Assembly: GCF_021432385.1 (NCBI RefSeq)
Contig: NZ_JAEACT010000002.1
Location: 186,001-250,000 of the forward strand
DNA length: 64,000 bases
Reading direction: 5' to 3'
From: Clostridium hydrogenum
GTDB lineage: Bacteria > Bacillota > Clostridia > Clostridiales > Clostridiaceae
The translations under genes were made by a program, and so were the position numbers. The notes under the pieces are model-generated. The model was not told the origin of the DNA, searched no databases, and worked only from the letters and a program-made list of their open reading frames with translations. Positions 34,164 to 43,848 of this stretch are shown here, one piece after another (position 1 is the stretch's first letter; every line of letters starts with the position of its first letter).

Positions 34164-36140
34164 ATGAACAATTTTACTGTAAAAGAAATTATAAAAAAGC
34201 TCAATCCCGATATCGACTGTAAAGAATATACTTACAACTTAAATAATAATGTCAATAAATGTGATGAGGCAATTAAAAACTATATATCACGAATCAACAA
34301 AAATGCTTTAAAAAATAAAGATATAAAAACTATAAAAGATACTCTAAAAAAAATAATACTCAATGAAGATGAATCCTCAAGAATAAACCCTTTAATGTAT
34401 TTCAATATTAAAGATGATAAAATATATATTTATTCTTTTTCAGGTTTCAGCGATAACTTTACAGCTTCCTTTAAAAAAGACAATACATCTTCCTTTTTAC
34501 GTTTCTTACTTGATGAATTTTTTAAAGATAGTGAAAGCTCTATGAATGATAAGTATTTCAATATAAATAGCTATTTAACTATTAAAACAAGGGATTACAT
34601 AAAAAATATTTTTTCAACAGCATGTACCGAAGAAATGGAAAGGAACTCCGACTGCAATAAAAGCAGCATATTTGAAGAAATAAACTATATATCTACGCTT
34701 CCTTATGAAGGAGTAGATATATGTGCCAAGCTTGCTATTATGAATAAAGCTTTAGCTGATAAACTTATAAACTATTATATAGAATTAGACAATCCAATTC
34801 TATTTAACGAATATAGAAAAGTAAGAAAACTTCTACAAACCTCAGATGAAAATACTTATTTAATTGGAGATAATGAGAAAATTTATGGTCTTGGTGAATT
34901 CAAGGATTTAAATAGAAGCCATTTAGAGTTAGATAATGATATTGATAATATTTTTATATTTAATTTTACAAGTAGATTTGAATATAAAATAAGCGATCTC
35001 TTTATCACAAATGCCATAGTAGAGGAACAAGATGAAATACAATTTACTGAATATCTTTTAAATGAACATTTTTTAGTAAATATAAACAACGGTCAGCCAA
35101 ATTTAATAGAAGATAAATACTCTGAAAACACACTAGAAAATGCAATTAAAAAAGTTTTTAAAGGTGATTTTAAAGAAAATGAGCTTGATGAAAAAATAGA
35201 CTTTTTAAAAAAGGTTATTTCTTACGCTAAAAATCAAAAGCATGGAACTACAGTTGTAATAACCACACCAAAAATTGCGAAAACAGAAACTAAAAAGCTT
35301 ATAAATCAGTCTATAAAAATAAGGGGTAAAAGCCTCTGTGATTGTGATTCTTTAGAAAACCTTGTATCAAAAATAACAAGCATAGATGGTGCCATATACA
35401 TTGATATAAATTCTTATTGCTATGCTATTGGTGTAATATTGGATGGAACTGTAGATGAAAGACATGGTGATTCTTCTAGAGGTTCAAGGTACAATTCTGC
35501 TATTAAATATTCGCTAAAAAGGGAAGTAAGCAACAAGTGTATAATTATTGTTATTTCTGAAGATGGAATGGTAGATATAATTTATAAGGGTGATAAATAT
35601 AATAATCTCATTAAGCAAATAAATGAATTATACAATGAGTCTAATAAATTGTATGGCGAAAGAAATTATGAAGGTGTATTAAATATACTAGATCAAATTT
35701 TAAAATTGGATACTTCGTCAGAAAAAGCATACTGCAAAAAAGGCGTAATACTATCTGCACTTGGAAGAAAAGAAGAGGCTTTAAAGTATTATGATTTAGC
35801 TATAAAATTTAAGCCAGATTCCTTGCTTGCATATTACAATAAAGGAAATGCACTTTCCTCCATTGGTAAAAAGGAAGAGGCCATAAAATGCTATGATGCT
35901 GCTATAAAACTTAAACCTGATTATGTAAATGCCTATAACAACAAAGGAGCTGCACTTTCTGCACTTGGTAGAAAAGAAGAAGCTATTGAATGTTACGATT
36001 TAGTTATAAAACTTAAACCTGATTTGGCACTTGCGTATAAAAATAAGGGAAATGCTCTCGCTATTCTTGGACGAGATAGTGAAGCTGAGGAATGCTATAC
36101 AGTAGCTAGAGAATTACGGGAAAAATTAAAAAAGAAATAA
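34164..36140 (+). CDS. DisA_N/DAC-like domain fused to TPR repeats
   Basis: 658 residues. Residues 1-330 are unrecognised, alpha/beta mixed. From about 350 to 480 the pattern resembles a diadenylate-cyclase-type nucleotide-binding domain: HGTTVVITT, then IDGAIYIDINSYCYAIGVIL (the DGA motif, Asp near 408), then RGSRYNSAI near 440 at the place of the RHR motif, then IIIVISEDGMVDII. The catalytic RHR is replaced by RYN, so it may bind rather than make a nucleotide. Residues 490-655 are four to five TPR units (34-residue period, e.g. AYNNKGAALSALGRKEEAIE). AAGGAGGAAGG precedes the ATG. It may be a sensor or scaffold in signalling or defence; this is inferred. Confidence 0.6.
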   Translation: MNNFTVKEIIKKLNPDIDCKEYTYNLNNNVNKCDEAIKNYISRINKNALKNKDIKTIKDTLKKIILNEDESSRINPLMYFNIKDDKIYIYSFSGFSDNFTASFKKDNTSSFLRFLLDEFFKDSESSMNDKYFNINSYLTIKTRDYIKNIFSTACTEEMERNSDCNKSSIFEEINYISTLPYEGVDICAKLAIMNKALADKLINYYIELDNPILFNEYRKVRKLLQTSDENTYLIGDNEKIYGLGEFKDLNRSHLELDNDIDNIFIFNFTSRFEYKISDLFITNAIVEEQDEIQFTEYLLNEHFLVNINNGQPNLIEDKYSENTLENAIKKVFKGDFKENELDEKIDFLKKVISYAKNQKHGTTVVITTPKIAKTETKKLINQSIKIRGKSLCDCDSLENLVSKITSIDGAIYIDINSYCYAIGVILDGTVDERHGDSSRGSRYNSAIKYSLKREVSNKCIIIVISEDGMVDIIYKGDKYNNLIKQINELYNESNKLYGERNYEGVLNILDQILKLDTSSEKAYCKKGVILSALGRKEEALKYYDLAIKFKPDSLLAYYNKGNALSSIGKKEEAIKCYDAAIKLKPDYVNAYNNKGAALSALGRKEEAIECYDLVIKLKPDLALAYKNKGNALAILGRDSEAEECYTVARELREKLKKK

Positions 36141-36172
36141 CATAAATATATTATTAAAAGGTCGTGTTTAAT

Positions 36173-36337
36173 ATGCATAATCATACCTATCTTCAAGAGC
36201 GCATTGACATGCTAGCAATGTTTTATATGGATAAGCATTATGACATTAAATCAATGCCAATAGCTGAATTTGTTAAAACCTTTGATAAAGTACGTGCCGA
36301 AATAGTTGCTTCAGTTGACACATCAGAAAATAAATAG
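36173..36337 (+). CDS. Small protein of 54 residues, unknown
   Basis: An ATG reading frame 32 bp after the DAC/TPR gene, with weak AAAGG upstream. The product is polar, likely helical (YLQERIDMLAMFYMDKHYDI then FVKTFDKVRAEIVASV). A terminator follows at once. Its co-location suggests co-transcription with the preceding gene; no family recognised. Confidence 0.45.
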   Translation: MHNHTYLQERIDMLAMFYMDKHYDIKSMPIAEFVKTFDKVRAEIVASVDTSENK

Positions 36338-36344
36338 TTAGCAT

Positions 36345-36380
36345 AACTAGCAAGCGATTTCGCCAAATTGCTTGCTAGTT
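36345..36380. terminator. Bidirectional terminator hairpin
   Basis: Arms AACTAGCAAGC and GCTTGCTAGTT, 14-bp loop. It lies between convergent genes. Confidence 0.7.
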
Positions 36381-36399
36381 AAATCAGCTAAAATATTTT

Positions 36400-37629
36400 T
36401 TATAATTCATCGCTGTATTCTAAATCATAAATATACGGAAACTCTAACGGAAACAAAACCTTAAATACAGCCTTATCCTCATCAGAATTAAAACTTATTT
36501 TATCCTCAAAATAGCTTAAATCTTTATATCCTGTTAACAATTGTGTTAATACATTTGATGAAATTATAATAGTTGAATCACTTTGTCCAACATTTAAAAT
36601 ATTAACCTTCCCGTGTTCTAATTTAATAATGGCATCTCCAATATCTGTAGAAATTTTATATGCCTTAGTGTAATCATAAAATCTTGAATTACTTAATCTC
36701 TTTTCAAAAGACGGTATTAAAATTTCTAATACACTCTTTAAGTTAACAATCTTATACATTCCAGCCCAAGACCCATAGTATATCTCGTTATTACAAGCAA
36801 ATCTTGCTCCTTTTTTATAAACATATCTGCTGAATTTACTATTGAGTGGTGCCTTTACTCCAATTTTAAAATTTTTATTTTCCGCAAGCTCATTTAGCTT
36901 TTCACATAAAGACGCTGCTGCTTTTTCATCTAAAACATTAGCTTCCCTAACTACAATTTTATTCTTCTTAAGTTGAAGCCACATATATCCTTTAATAGCA
37001 TTGTTATTTTTCACAACATACCATTTAAAATCATTCTTTGAAGTCATTTTTATTCTATAACTAAAGTATCCACAGCCTCTTATCTTAGAGCAAAAGTTAT
37101 CCACACTTTCCTCAGCATAAATGTTATTAATTTCACTTATTGCTCTCTCATCTTTAATATCAAGAAGTTCAATTTTGTATTCGCTTTTTATATTCTTTAA
37201 CATTATTTTTTCTAAGGTTATATAATTATAGAAATGCACAGGACAGGCATATTCAAAGCCAAATTGCTGATAAAAATCTGCTATTCCAAATAAAAAACTA
37301 AGAGGAATATTTCTTTTCTTCATTTCTTCAATCCAATAGTTCATAAGCTTTTTTATAAGTCCTTTTTTTCTATAATAAGGATGTGTGCCTACAAAGTTTA
37401 TCTCTCCTACTTTAATTTCTCTTTCTCCAAATCTTTGGACATGTTCTATTATTCCCATCATAGAAATTATTTTTCCACCTTCTTCGATATAAGAGAAATC
37501 ATTTATATTGTTAAACGGACTATTAAATATTCTATTGTTTAAAGAACTCTCTATTTCATCTCCAAAAACAATTTTATAAAAATCAGTTATTCTATTTCTA
37601 TCTTGCTTTTTAGCAAACTTAATTTCCAC
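36400..37629 (-). CDS. GNAT N-acetyltransferase (Eis-like)
   Basis: About 409 residues. The N-terminal GNAT domain has the acetyl-CoA segment VGTHPYYRKKGLIKKLMNYW and a GFEYACPVHFYNY strand like Eis-family proteins. A second, degenerate GNAT-like half and a C-terminal SCP2-like region follow. The GTG start at 37629 overlaps the upstream stop (TAGTG). It is translationally coupled to the MutS2-like ATPase gene upstream. The acceptor is unknown. Confidence 0.75.
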   Translation of the reverse strand: MEIKFAKKQDRNRITDFYKIVFGDEIESSLNNRIFNSPFNNINDFSYIEEGGKIISMMGIIEHVQRFGEREIKVGEINFVGTHPYYRKKGLIKKLMNYWIEEMKKRNIPLSFLFGIADFYQQFGFEYACPVHFYNYITLEKIMLKNIKSEYKIELLDIKDERAISEINNIYAEESVDNFCSKIRGCGYFSYRIKMTSKNDFKWYVVKNNNAIKGYMWLQLKKNKIVVREANVLDEKAAASLCEKLNELAENKNFKIGVKAPLNSKFSRYVYKKGARFACNNEIYYGSWAGMYKIVNLKSVLEILIPSFEKRLSNSRFYDYTKAYKISTDIGDAIIKLEHGKVNILNVGQSDSTIIISSNVLTQLLTGYKDLSYFEDKISFNSDEDKAVFKVLFPLEFPYIYDLEYSDEL

Positions 37630-39578
37630 TACTTGCACTCCCCTTCATTTATAGACATTCCCTCAACATGCTTCTTACTCATAATTTTATTCTTTTTTCT
37701 ATATTCCTTGCTTTTGAATATAATGTCAAAATCATAATTCTCAGGATACAAGTCTTTTTTATCAATATACATAGATAACCTTTTTCTGTTTATCTTTATT
37801 TTTCTGTTCATAACCATAACACCGTATTCGCCCTTACCATTCTCTTCTTCACAAATTATTCCCGTTCTTTTCATAAAGGAAATATAAACAGCATCTCCTA
37901 TTTTAAAATCAGGCGCTTTCTTTATTTTCTGCTTTTCTTTTTCTATCTTTACACCAGCTTTAAATTCTCGAATCTGTTTTTTATGAGCTTCCTTTTCCAC
38001 TGTATTTTCTACTGGTTTTTCATATTTTACATCAGCATAATTTTTTTCTTCCTTGTAAGTTACAAAGTGAGCTCTTTCAATTAATTTTTTATTCATTCCA
38101 AGCCTTAAAGCTATAAGGAAAGCATTACTTTCTCCAGCCTTTCCTATATTTAATTTATAAAGTGGTCTTAAAGTATTAATATCAAAACCCATTGAACCAT
38201 TAACAAAGCCTTCGTGTTTTTCTGCAAAATCTTTTATTTCACTATAGTGAGTTGTAGCGCATATGGTTGCCCCTTTCCTATATAACTCTTCAAGCACCGC
38301 AACGGCTATTCCCATTCCTTCTCCTGGATCTGTTCCTGAGCCAAGCTCATCTACAATAACCAAGTCATTTCTACCTGCACAAGCTAAAATAGAAATAATG
38401 TTATTTATATGAGAAGAAAAGGTACTTAAACTCTGCGCTATACTTTGACCGTCCCCAATATCAACAAGAACATCTTGAAATATGGCAAGCTCACTTCCTT
38501 CTGCTGCTGGTACATGAAGTCCTGCTTGAGCCATCATTGTAAGAAGACCTATAGTTTTCAAGGCAACAGTTTTTCCACCAGTATTAGGTCCAGTTATAAC
38601 AAGTCCACTATAGTCCTCTCCAATAACAAAATCTAAAGGGACCGCATTATCTCCTAAAAGAGGATGTTTGCCCTGTTTTAAATTTATATAATTTCTAGTG
38701 TTAAATTCTACACTTCTACCTGATATGGCTTTACTGTACTTGCCCTTTGCAAATATGAAATCATAATTAGCCATAGTTTCAATGTTAATTTTAAGTTCTT
38801 TTATATTTTCAAAGATGGCAGCAGTGAGCTCTGAAAGTATCCTGTATACCTCTTTTTCTTCTTCAAACTTATTCTCATTAAGTTCATTTTGCAGTTTCTT
38901 AACCTCTGCGGGCTCTATAAATACTGTAGAACCACTTTGAGATTTATCATGAATTTCTCCCTCCATATAATTTTTATATTGGCTTTTCACAGGTATTGCA
39001 TATCTTCCATCTCTTTGACTTACGACCGCTTCTTGTATATATGACTTATATTTATCGCTTCTTAAAATGCTGTCTAATTTACTTTTTATTCTATCTTCTA
39101 ATATATAAATTCTCTTTCTAGTTTTTTGTAATTTATTAGAGGCTTTATCATCCACCATACCATGAACTATGCATCTTTCAATTTCTCCTCTAACCTCATC
39201 TAATTCACAAATTGAATAGGCATAACTAGATATTGTAGGAGCAGCATATTCTTTATCCTTCATGAATCTTTTAATTTTTGTTGTATCCTTTAATAAATCT
39301 GCTATATTTTCTAGTTCCTCTGGTGCGAGTACAATGCCTTTTTCAATTTTAGTCACAACACCAGACATATTCTTTAAACTGTTAATTGGTATGCTTGAGG
39401 ATATATCTACTATTTTTCTAGCTTCAGTTGTTTCCTTTAAGGCAAGTCTTATCATTCCTTCCTGTACTACAGGTTCAAGCTTTTCAATTCTTTCTTTTGC
39501 AATATCCGATAAAGCAAATCCTTTTAATTCATCTATTATCTTATAAAATTCTAATATTTCCTTTGACTTATTATTCAA
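37629..39578 (-). CDS. MutS2-like DNA-binding ATPase lacking the Smr nuclease domain
   Basis: About 649 residues with the MutS2 order: N-terminal region with coiled coils, then the MutS domain V ATPase with Walker A (VITGPNTGGKTVALK), the ATPase segment LVIVDELGSGTDPGEG and TTHYSEIK. Canonical MutS2 is about 780 residues and ends in a Smr endonuclease domain; here the protein ends after the KOW-like segment (DFKIGDAVYISFMKRTGIIC) and a short tail, so Smr is missing. The TTG start at 39578 follows GGAGGAG; the ATG at 39599 has no site. It is coupled to the GNAT gene. Confidence 0.85.
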   Translation of the reverse strand: MNNKSKEILEFYKIIDELKGFALSDIAKERIEKLEPVVQEGMIRLALKETTEARKIVDISSSIPINSLKNMSGVVTKIEKGIVLAPEELENIADLLKDTTKIKRFMKDKEYAAPTISSYAYSICELDEVRGEIERCIVHGMVDDKASNKLQKTRKRIYILEDRIKSKLDSILRSDKYKSYIQEAVVSQRDGRYAIPVKSQYKNYMEGEIHDKSQSGSTVFIEPAEVKKLQNELNENKFEEEKEVYRILSELTAAIFENIKELKINIETMANYDFIFAKGKYSKAISGRSVEFNTRNYINLKQGKHPLLGDNAVPLDFVIGEDYSGLVITGPNTGGKTVALKTIGLLTMMAQAGLHVPAAEGSELAIFQDVLVDIGDGQSIAQSLSTFSSHINNIISILACAGRNDLVIVDELGSGTDPGEGMGIAVAVLEELYRKGATICATTHYSEIKDFAEKHEGFVNGSMGFDINTLRPLYKLNIGKAGESNAFLIALRLGMNKKLIERAHFVTYKEEKNYADVKYEKPVENTVEKEAHKKQIREFKAGVKIEKEKQKIKKAPDFKIGDAVYISFMKRTGIICEEENGKGEYGVMVMNRKIKINRKRLSMYIDKKDLYPENYDFDIIFKSKEYRKKNKIMSKKHVEGMSINEGECK

Positions 39579-39634
39579 CTTTCTCTCCTCCAATTTCATG
39601 GTTGAAGGACTTTTAAGAATGAACAGTTAAAGTC

Positions 39635-39775
39635 AATTCACAGTTCACAATGCACAATGAATGTTGATTTTTCTCCGCTAGCGGAGAAAAATCTTAAAAA
39701 TAATAAGTTGTAAGATTTTCTGTTCCAACAGAAAATCCTCCTTCATTGTGAATTGTGCATCGTGAATTGTGAATT
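39635..39775. repeat. Family B element with AATTCAC-type ends
   Basis: Left AATTCACAGTTCACAATGCAC and its complement on the right around AATGTTGATTTTTCTCCGCTAG and GATTTTCTGTTCCAACAGAAA hairpins. A short version of the family with the other boundary type. Confidence 0.85.
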
Positions 39776-39781
39776 GAATAC

Positions 39782-39821
39782 AAAAAAAAGGCTATAAGCA
39801 AAGAATTCTTCACTTATAGCC
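39782..39821 (-). terminator. Rho-independent terminator on the minus strand
   Basis: On the minus strand GGCTATAAG, loop, CTTATAGCC then TTTTTTTT. It lies upstream of mutS2-like gene, so it must end a transcript beginning in 39.83-40.3 kb, for which no gene can be seen. Confidence 0.6.
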
Positions 39822-39825
39822 TAAA

Positions 39826-40300
39826 TTTACTATAACAAAATAAACCTATAAATTTATAATCAAAATAATAAATAACTCTATCTTCTAACTATAAATTCAT
39901 ATGCACATTTACTTGTGAATTTCTTTTAACTAAGTCCATCTTAAAAAACCCAACAACAAATAAACCTAAATAAATAGGCGTTTTAAAAATTTTTTAAGAA
40001 TTCAATTTTAATTTACTTAGTTAAAAATCACACTCACAAAAATGCACTTCCTTTTTTTAAGATAATTATATTTTACACTATTTTTCCATTAACTTCAATA
40101 TTTTATTTTACATATGCTTTAAATCACAGAATTTTGTGATATTAACATATAATTATTTCATCCCCTTTATGGTTAATTTATCTATTTAATCAATATTTAA
40201 CCCAATACTTATATAAGAAGTTAACTGTTAAATAATATAGAAAATAGCCCATGAAAATCATAGACATATTGCATCAATATTTTTCGATATATAATTATAA
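39826..40300. other. Gene-free AT-rich stretch
   Basis: About 475 bp with no convincing gene. It must hold the promoter of the chemoreceptor on the plus strand (TCGATATA near 40284 could be a flagellar-type -10, weak) and the origin of any minus-strand transcript that ends at 39782-39821. It could encode a small RNA. Confidence 0.4.
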
Positions 40301-40324
40301 GAACCGTAAGGAGGATACAAATTA

Positions 40325-42325
40325 ATGACTAAATTCACAAAAATCAATCTAAAAAGCATCAAAATAAAACTTCTAGCAATTTTCATTGTAATGACTACGA
40401 TTCCTGTTATTTTATTGGGCACTATATCTTACTTCAAAAGTTACAATATACTCTATCGAAATGTTACAACCAATACGGCACAAACCTTAAAAGAAGTAAA
40501 TAGGGGCATTGACAACTTTTTTCATTCTATTGACAGCAATGTAAACCTTGTCGCTACCGACCCTTATATTGCTAATTTACCTTATGATTCAAAGAATTTA
40601 CCTTATGTATTAGATATTCTAAACCAAGTAAAAATCAGCAATCCTAATATAATGGCTGTATATTTTGCTGATACAAACAAAAATTTTACTATACAACCAG
40701 AGCAGAAAATTGATCCAAGCTTTGACCCTACATCAAGGGATTGGTATAAAAATGCTGTAGCAAAAAAAGGTGAAATTGCTTTTACCCCTCCATATAAGGA
40801 TGCTTTAACTGGAAAGGTTGTAATTTCTACATCAAAAGCAATATACAAAAACAATACTCTTATTGGTGTAGTTTCAATAGATGTTGATATATCTGTTTTA
40901 AGCAAGAATACATCATCTATTACAGTTGGTAACTCTGGATATGTGTACATGACTTCTCCTGATGGTACAATGATTTCTCATCCAGATAAATCCATACTAA
41001 ATACAAACGCAGCAACAAAACTTAATTGCTGGAATTCAATTAAATCATTAAATTCAGGTTTTGTAAAATATACTTATAAAGGTAAAAGCAAATTTGCTGC
41101 ATTCACAACAAATACAATTACAGGATGGAAGCTAGTTGCATCAATGGATGAAACTGAACTTTCAAAAGATACAAATACCATAGCAAGTTTAATTGTCATT
41201 TTTGCATTTATTACACTTGCAGCATCAGTACTACTAGCATTTTTCATAAGTAACTGGATTTATAAAAATATATTTAAACTAAAAAGTGCCTTTAAAATAG
41301 CATCCAATGGAGATTTATCTGCAAATGTAAACATTACTTCAAAAGATGAATTTGGCGACTTAGGTAAAACTTTCAATAAAATGATTGAGCATATTCACGA
41401 CTTAGTTGAAGGTATTAAAACTTCAGCTAACACTATTTACGATGCATCAAAAAGCATAAGCGATATGTCCAAAGAAACAAATAACGCAATAAATGAAGTA
41501 TCTGTTACTATTGATCAAGTTGCGCAAGGTGCTTCTTCTCAATCTCACGACATCACAGAAAGTGTTGATGAATTTGGCAATCTAGCCAAAAGAATAACCG
41601 ATATTAGTCATAAAACACATGAAATAACTGAGATATCAGAGGTTACCAGCATTCTTAATGAGGAAGGACTAAATATTATTGCAAACCTAATTGAAAAAAC
41701 AAATTTAGTTAATTCAACCTCAACTGAAGTATCTACTGGTATTATGGATATGGATCAATCTTCTAAAGATATAATAGTAATTACAGATACTATAAACAAC
41801 ATAGCAGAACAAACAAATTTATTAGCTCTTAATGCCGCTATCGAAGCTGCACGTGCTGGTGAGGCTGGAAAAGGTTTCTCTGTTGTTGCTGAAGAGATAA
41901 GAAAATTAGCTGAAGAATGTACAACTGCTACTAATCAAATTCAACAGTTAATTGAAAAAATCAACACAAAAACAAGTACAGTTTCAGACTCAGTGACTAC
42001 TTCTTTAAAAGTTGTTGGTGAACAAGCTGAAGCAATTGATCAAACAAAAATTATATTTAAAGAAATTTCTCTATCCATAAATGATTTAATGACACAAATT
42101 TCTCAAATTGAAACAGCAATATCTGATACAACTAAAAATAAAGATGAGATTTTAGTAAATTTACAAAACATATCTGCAATTTCAGAGGAATCTTCCGCAA
42201 GCACTGAGGAGGTTTCTGCTACTACAGAAGAATTAGCAGCAACTATGAATGAATTTAGTAGCTCAGCTGAAAAATTAAGTGAAATAGCTGAACAATTAGA
42301 AATAGAAATCAAAAAGTTTAAGTAA
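40325..42325 (+). CDS. Methyl-accepting chemotaxis protein with Cache domain
   Basis: 666 residues: helix at about 15-35, double Cache sensing region (40-280; [20 protein letters not shown] and [11 protein letters not shown] are typical), second helix near 285-308, HAMP, and the long cytoplasmic coiled coil with the conserved hairpin tip [20 protein letters not shown]. It signals small-molecule attractants or repellents to CheA. AAGGAGG precedes the ATG. The ligand is unknown. Confidence 0.93.
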   Translation: MTKFTKINLKSIKIKLLAIFIVMTTIPVILLGTISYFKSYNILYRNVTTNTAQTLKEVNRGIDNFFHSIDSNVNLVATDPYIANLPYDSKNLPYVLDILNQVKISNPNIMAVYFADTNKNFTIQPEQKIDPSFDPTSRDWYKNAVAKKGEIAFTPPYKDALTGKVVISTSKAIYKNNTLIGVVSIDVDISVLSKNTSSITVGNSGYVYMTSPDGTMISHPDKSILNTNAATKLNCWNSIKSLNSGFVKYTYKGKSKFAAFTTNTITGWKLVASMDETELSKDTNTIASLIVIFAFITLAASVLLAFFISNWIYKNIFKLKSAFKIASNGDLSANVNITSKDEFGDLGKTFNKMIEHIHDLVEGIKTSANTIYDASKSISDMSKETNNAINEVSVTIDQVAQGASSQSHDITESVDEFGNLAKRITDISHKTHEITEISEVTSILNEEGLNIIANLIEKTNLVNSTSTEVSTGIMDMDQSSKDIIVITDTINNIAEQTNLLALNAAIEAARAGEAGKGFSVVAEEIRKLAEECTTATNQIQQLIEKINTKTSTVSDSVTTSLKVVGEQAEAIDQTKIIFKEISLSINDLMTQISQIETAISDTTKNKDEILVNLQNISAISEESSASTEEVSATTEELAATMNEFSSSAEKLSEIAEQLEIEIKKFK

Positions 42326-42326
42326 T

Positions 42327-42395
42327 AATACTAAAGAGCCATTAAATAAAACAAATAAATCTAAGGGGGATGTTTTAAATCGTCTCTTTAATATT
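42327..42395. repeat. Family C stem-loop remnant
   Basis: Arms TAATACTAAAGAG and its approximate complement CTCTTTAATATTA around ATTAAATAAAACAAATAAAT, the latter matching the outer arms of family C elements. It likely terminates the chemoreceptor gene. Confidence 0.45.
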
Positions 42396-42427
42396 ATTAC
42401 TTAAACTAAACTAGAATTAAGGTAAAA

Positions 42428-42455
42428 ACTCCTCCGTGCCTACGGAGTTTTGGTA
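42428..42455. terminator. CTCCGTGCCTACGGAG hairpin
   Basis: A six-base-pair stem CTCCGT/ACGGAG with GCCT loop followed by TTTT on the plus strand. The same module occurs at 10122 in the opposite direction. Confidence 0.6.
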
Positions 42456-42544
42456 TAAGTGATAAAGCACTGTTACCTATCGTAAACTAAAATAGTTGTA
42501 TTTTGTATATTTATTATTAAAATATGTCATAATATAAGGTGAGT

Positions 42545-42640
42545 AGATTGCAAAGTTTGTAATCAGCTTAATAATTGCAAATTGTAGATTATTTACTTAA
42601 CAAGTAGCTTTGCAGAGCTACTTGTTATTTTCTTTTTTGG
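42545..42640 (+). ncRNA. Candidate small RNA antisense to the 42618 gene
   Basis: A possible promoter (TTGTAT, about 18 bp, CATAAT) ends near 42535. About 60 bases later there is a strong terminator: AACAAGTAGCT, loop, AGCTACTTGTT (42599-42626), then TATTTTCTTTTTTGG. No reading frame lies between. The transcript of about 95 nt would overlap the 3' end of the convergent small membrane protein gene. Confidence 0.3.
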
Positions 42641-42818
42641 TTTTTTCTTTCTCATCTATATTTAATTCTAACTCAGTTGAAATCCCGTTCTCACTAGCTC
42701 TTGCTTTACTAATCATAGCAACACTTTTCTCCTGCTTATAGCAAAAAGCAAGAAGCATCGCTACAATTGACAGAGCAGTTATACATAGAACTATTAACGC
42801 AAAAAAGGGGTAATTCAT
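42618..42818 (-). CDS. Small single-helix membrane protein, 66 residues
   Basis: One N-terminal membrane helix (residues 5-27), then a charged cytoplasmic tail rich in Lys and Glu. The ATG at 42818 is preceded by GAGGTGG; a longer in-frame extension upstream has no site. No family recognised. Its stop lies inside a hairpin that acts as a plus-strand terminator. Confidence 0.6.
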   Translation of the reverse strand: MNYPFFALIVLCITALSIVAMLLAFCYKQEKSVAMISKARASENGISTELELNIDEKEKTKKENNK

Positions 42819-42975
42819 TCTACCACCTCTTTTCCTGCCGATATTTCCTTGCAATCCACTCATATTTAGATACATGGAAAAGAGGTATATTCACAATAAA
42901 TTTGTATCATCAGTAATTAATTTAACCATTTATATAATATTTAAACAAATAATATGTAAAAAATATACAAATAAA

Positions 42976-43308
42976 GAGGTTGTCGCATTAAATTGTTTAA
43001 TAGATAACTTAAAATTATTGCGAAGCATTAAACCAAAGTACAGAGTACAGAGTACAAAGTATAAAGTACAAAGAAGGATGATTTTCTTCCACTTTGCTAC
43101 AGAAAATCTTATAACTTATTTTTGATTGCTTACGCAATTGCGTTATTACTGTTGTTGGCGAAGCTAACAACAGCTAAGTTTAAGATTTACCTGACGTAAG
43201 GAAAGGCAAATCATCCTTCTTTGTACTCTGTACTTTGTGCTTTGTACTTTGGCAAAAGGTTCGTAATATTTAAGATTTGTGTATAAACTAATTTTGTGCG
43301 ATAGCCCC
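42976..43308. repeat. Family A element carrying a nested family B element
   Basis: Outer ends GAGGTTGTCGCATTAAATTG and complement of GGGGCTATCGCACAAAATTA. Nested B element at 43035-43251 has GTAC-type ends and module order reversed relative to 15870. The right end carries TTCGTA, 16 bp, TATAAA, which resembles an outward promoter and is also seen at 5,700-5,722. Confidence 0.85.
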
Positions 43309-43320
43309 TAGTCAATCTTA

Positions 43321-43722
43321 TTAGAATTTAACTACCTTGGGTTCACCTTTCATACTTGCAAAAGTTGCAGTAGCATCCTTTAAATAAAGGACTTCAAATA
43401 TGCCATCATCTACCGAATACATATTCTTTAATCCTGGATTATCAGCAAGCATTTTTTCCTTTGCTTCTTTTCTTTCATCAGCAATACATTTCGCTTCTAA
43501 ACGAAGCCAGCTTCCATCCTTACCCACTGCAGAAATTTCAACCTTGGAATTTTTTTCTATTTGTTTGAAAACTTTTTTAGTATTATTAGTACAAATGTAT
43601 AATTTCCCTTCAAACTCAGCTACTGCTCCAAATGGACGTACTCTTGGCTGATCTCCCTCCACTGTTGCAATATAAAATGTTGGATTTTCTTTTAAATAAT
43701 TTAATACTTCTTCCATGTTCAT
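43321..43722 (-). CDS. Pyridoxamine 5'-phosphate oxidase-like flavin-binding protein
   Basis: 133 residues with the split beta-barrel fold pattern: FYIATVEGDQPRVRPFGAVA, then YICTNNTKKVFKQIEKNSKV. These small proteins bind FMN, F420 or heme and often act in redox or electrophile detoxification. It is divergent from an HxlR-type regulator with a palindromic operator between them, so the regulator probably controls this gene. Confidence 0.88.
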   Translation of the reverse strand: MNMEEVLNYLKENPTFYIATVEGDQPRVRPFGAVAEFEGKLYICTNNTKKVFKQIEKNSKVEISAVGKDGSWLRLEAKCIADERKEAKEKMLADNPGLKNMYSVDDGIFEVLYLKDATATFASMKGEPKVVKF

Positions 43723-43814
43723 AACTTCCTTTCACCGCATACGTGATATAATAGATTACACATATATTATATTTCCTTACATAATTTTTTTAAAGTACGA
43801 TTTTTTATAATAGT

Positions 43815-43834
43815 TAGTATCTTAAAAGATACTA
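43815..43834. promoter_or_regulatory. Candidate HxlR operator
   Basis: A perfect 20-bp palindrome, TAGTATCTTAAAAGATACTA, directly before the ribosome site of the HxlR-type gene. The GTATC/GATAC half sites match the usual style of HxlR family operators. Confidence 0.6.
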
Positions 43835-43848
43835 TGAAAGGAGAACTT

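Noticed and set aside
39880..39990. Minus-strand frame reading IFKTPIYLGLFVVGFFK
   Set aside because: It looks like a hydrophobic peptide, but there is no start codon or ribosome site; only an internal ATG with 16 codons is available.
40260..40324. Flagellar (sigma-D) promoter for the chemoreceptor
   Set aside because: A CGATATA-like -10 is present but I could not place a matching -35 at the right distance.
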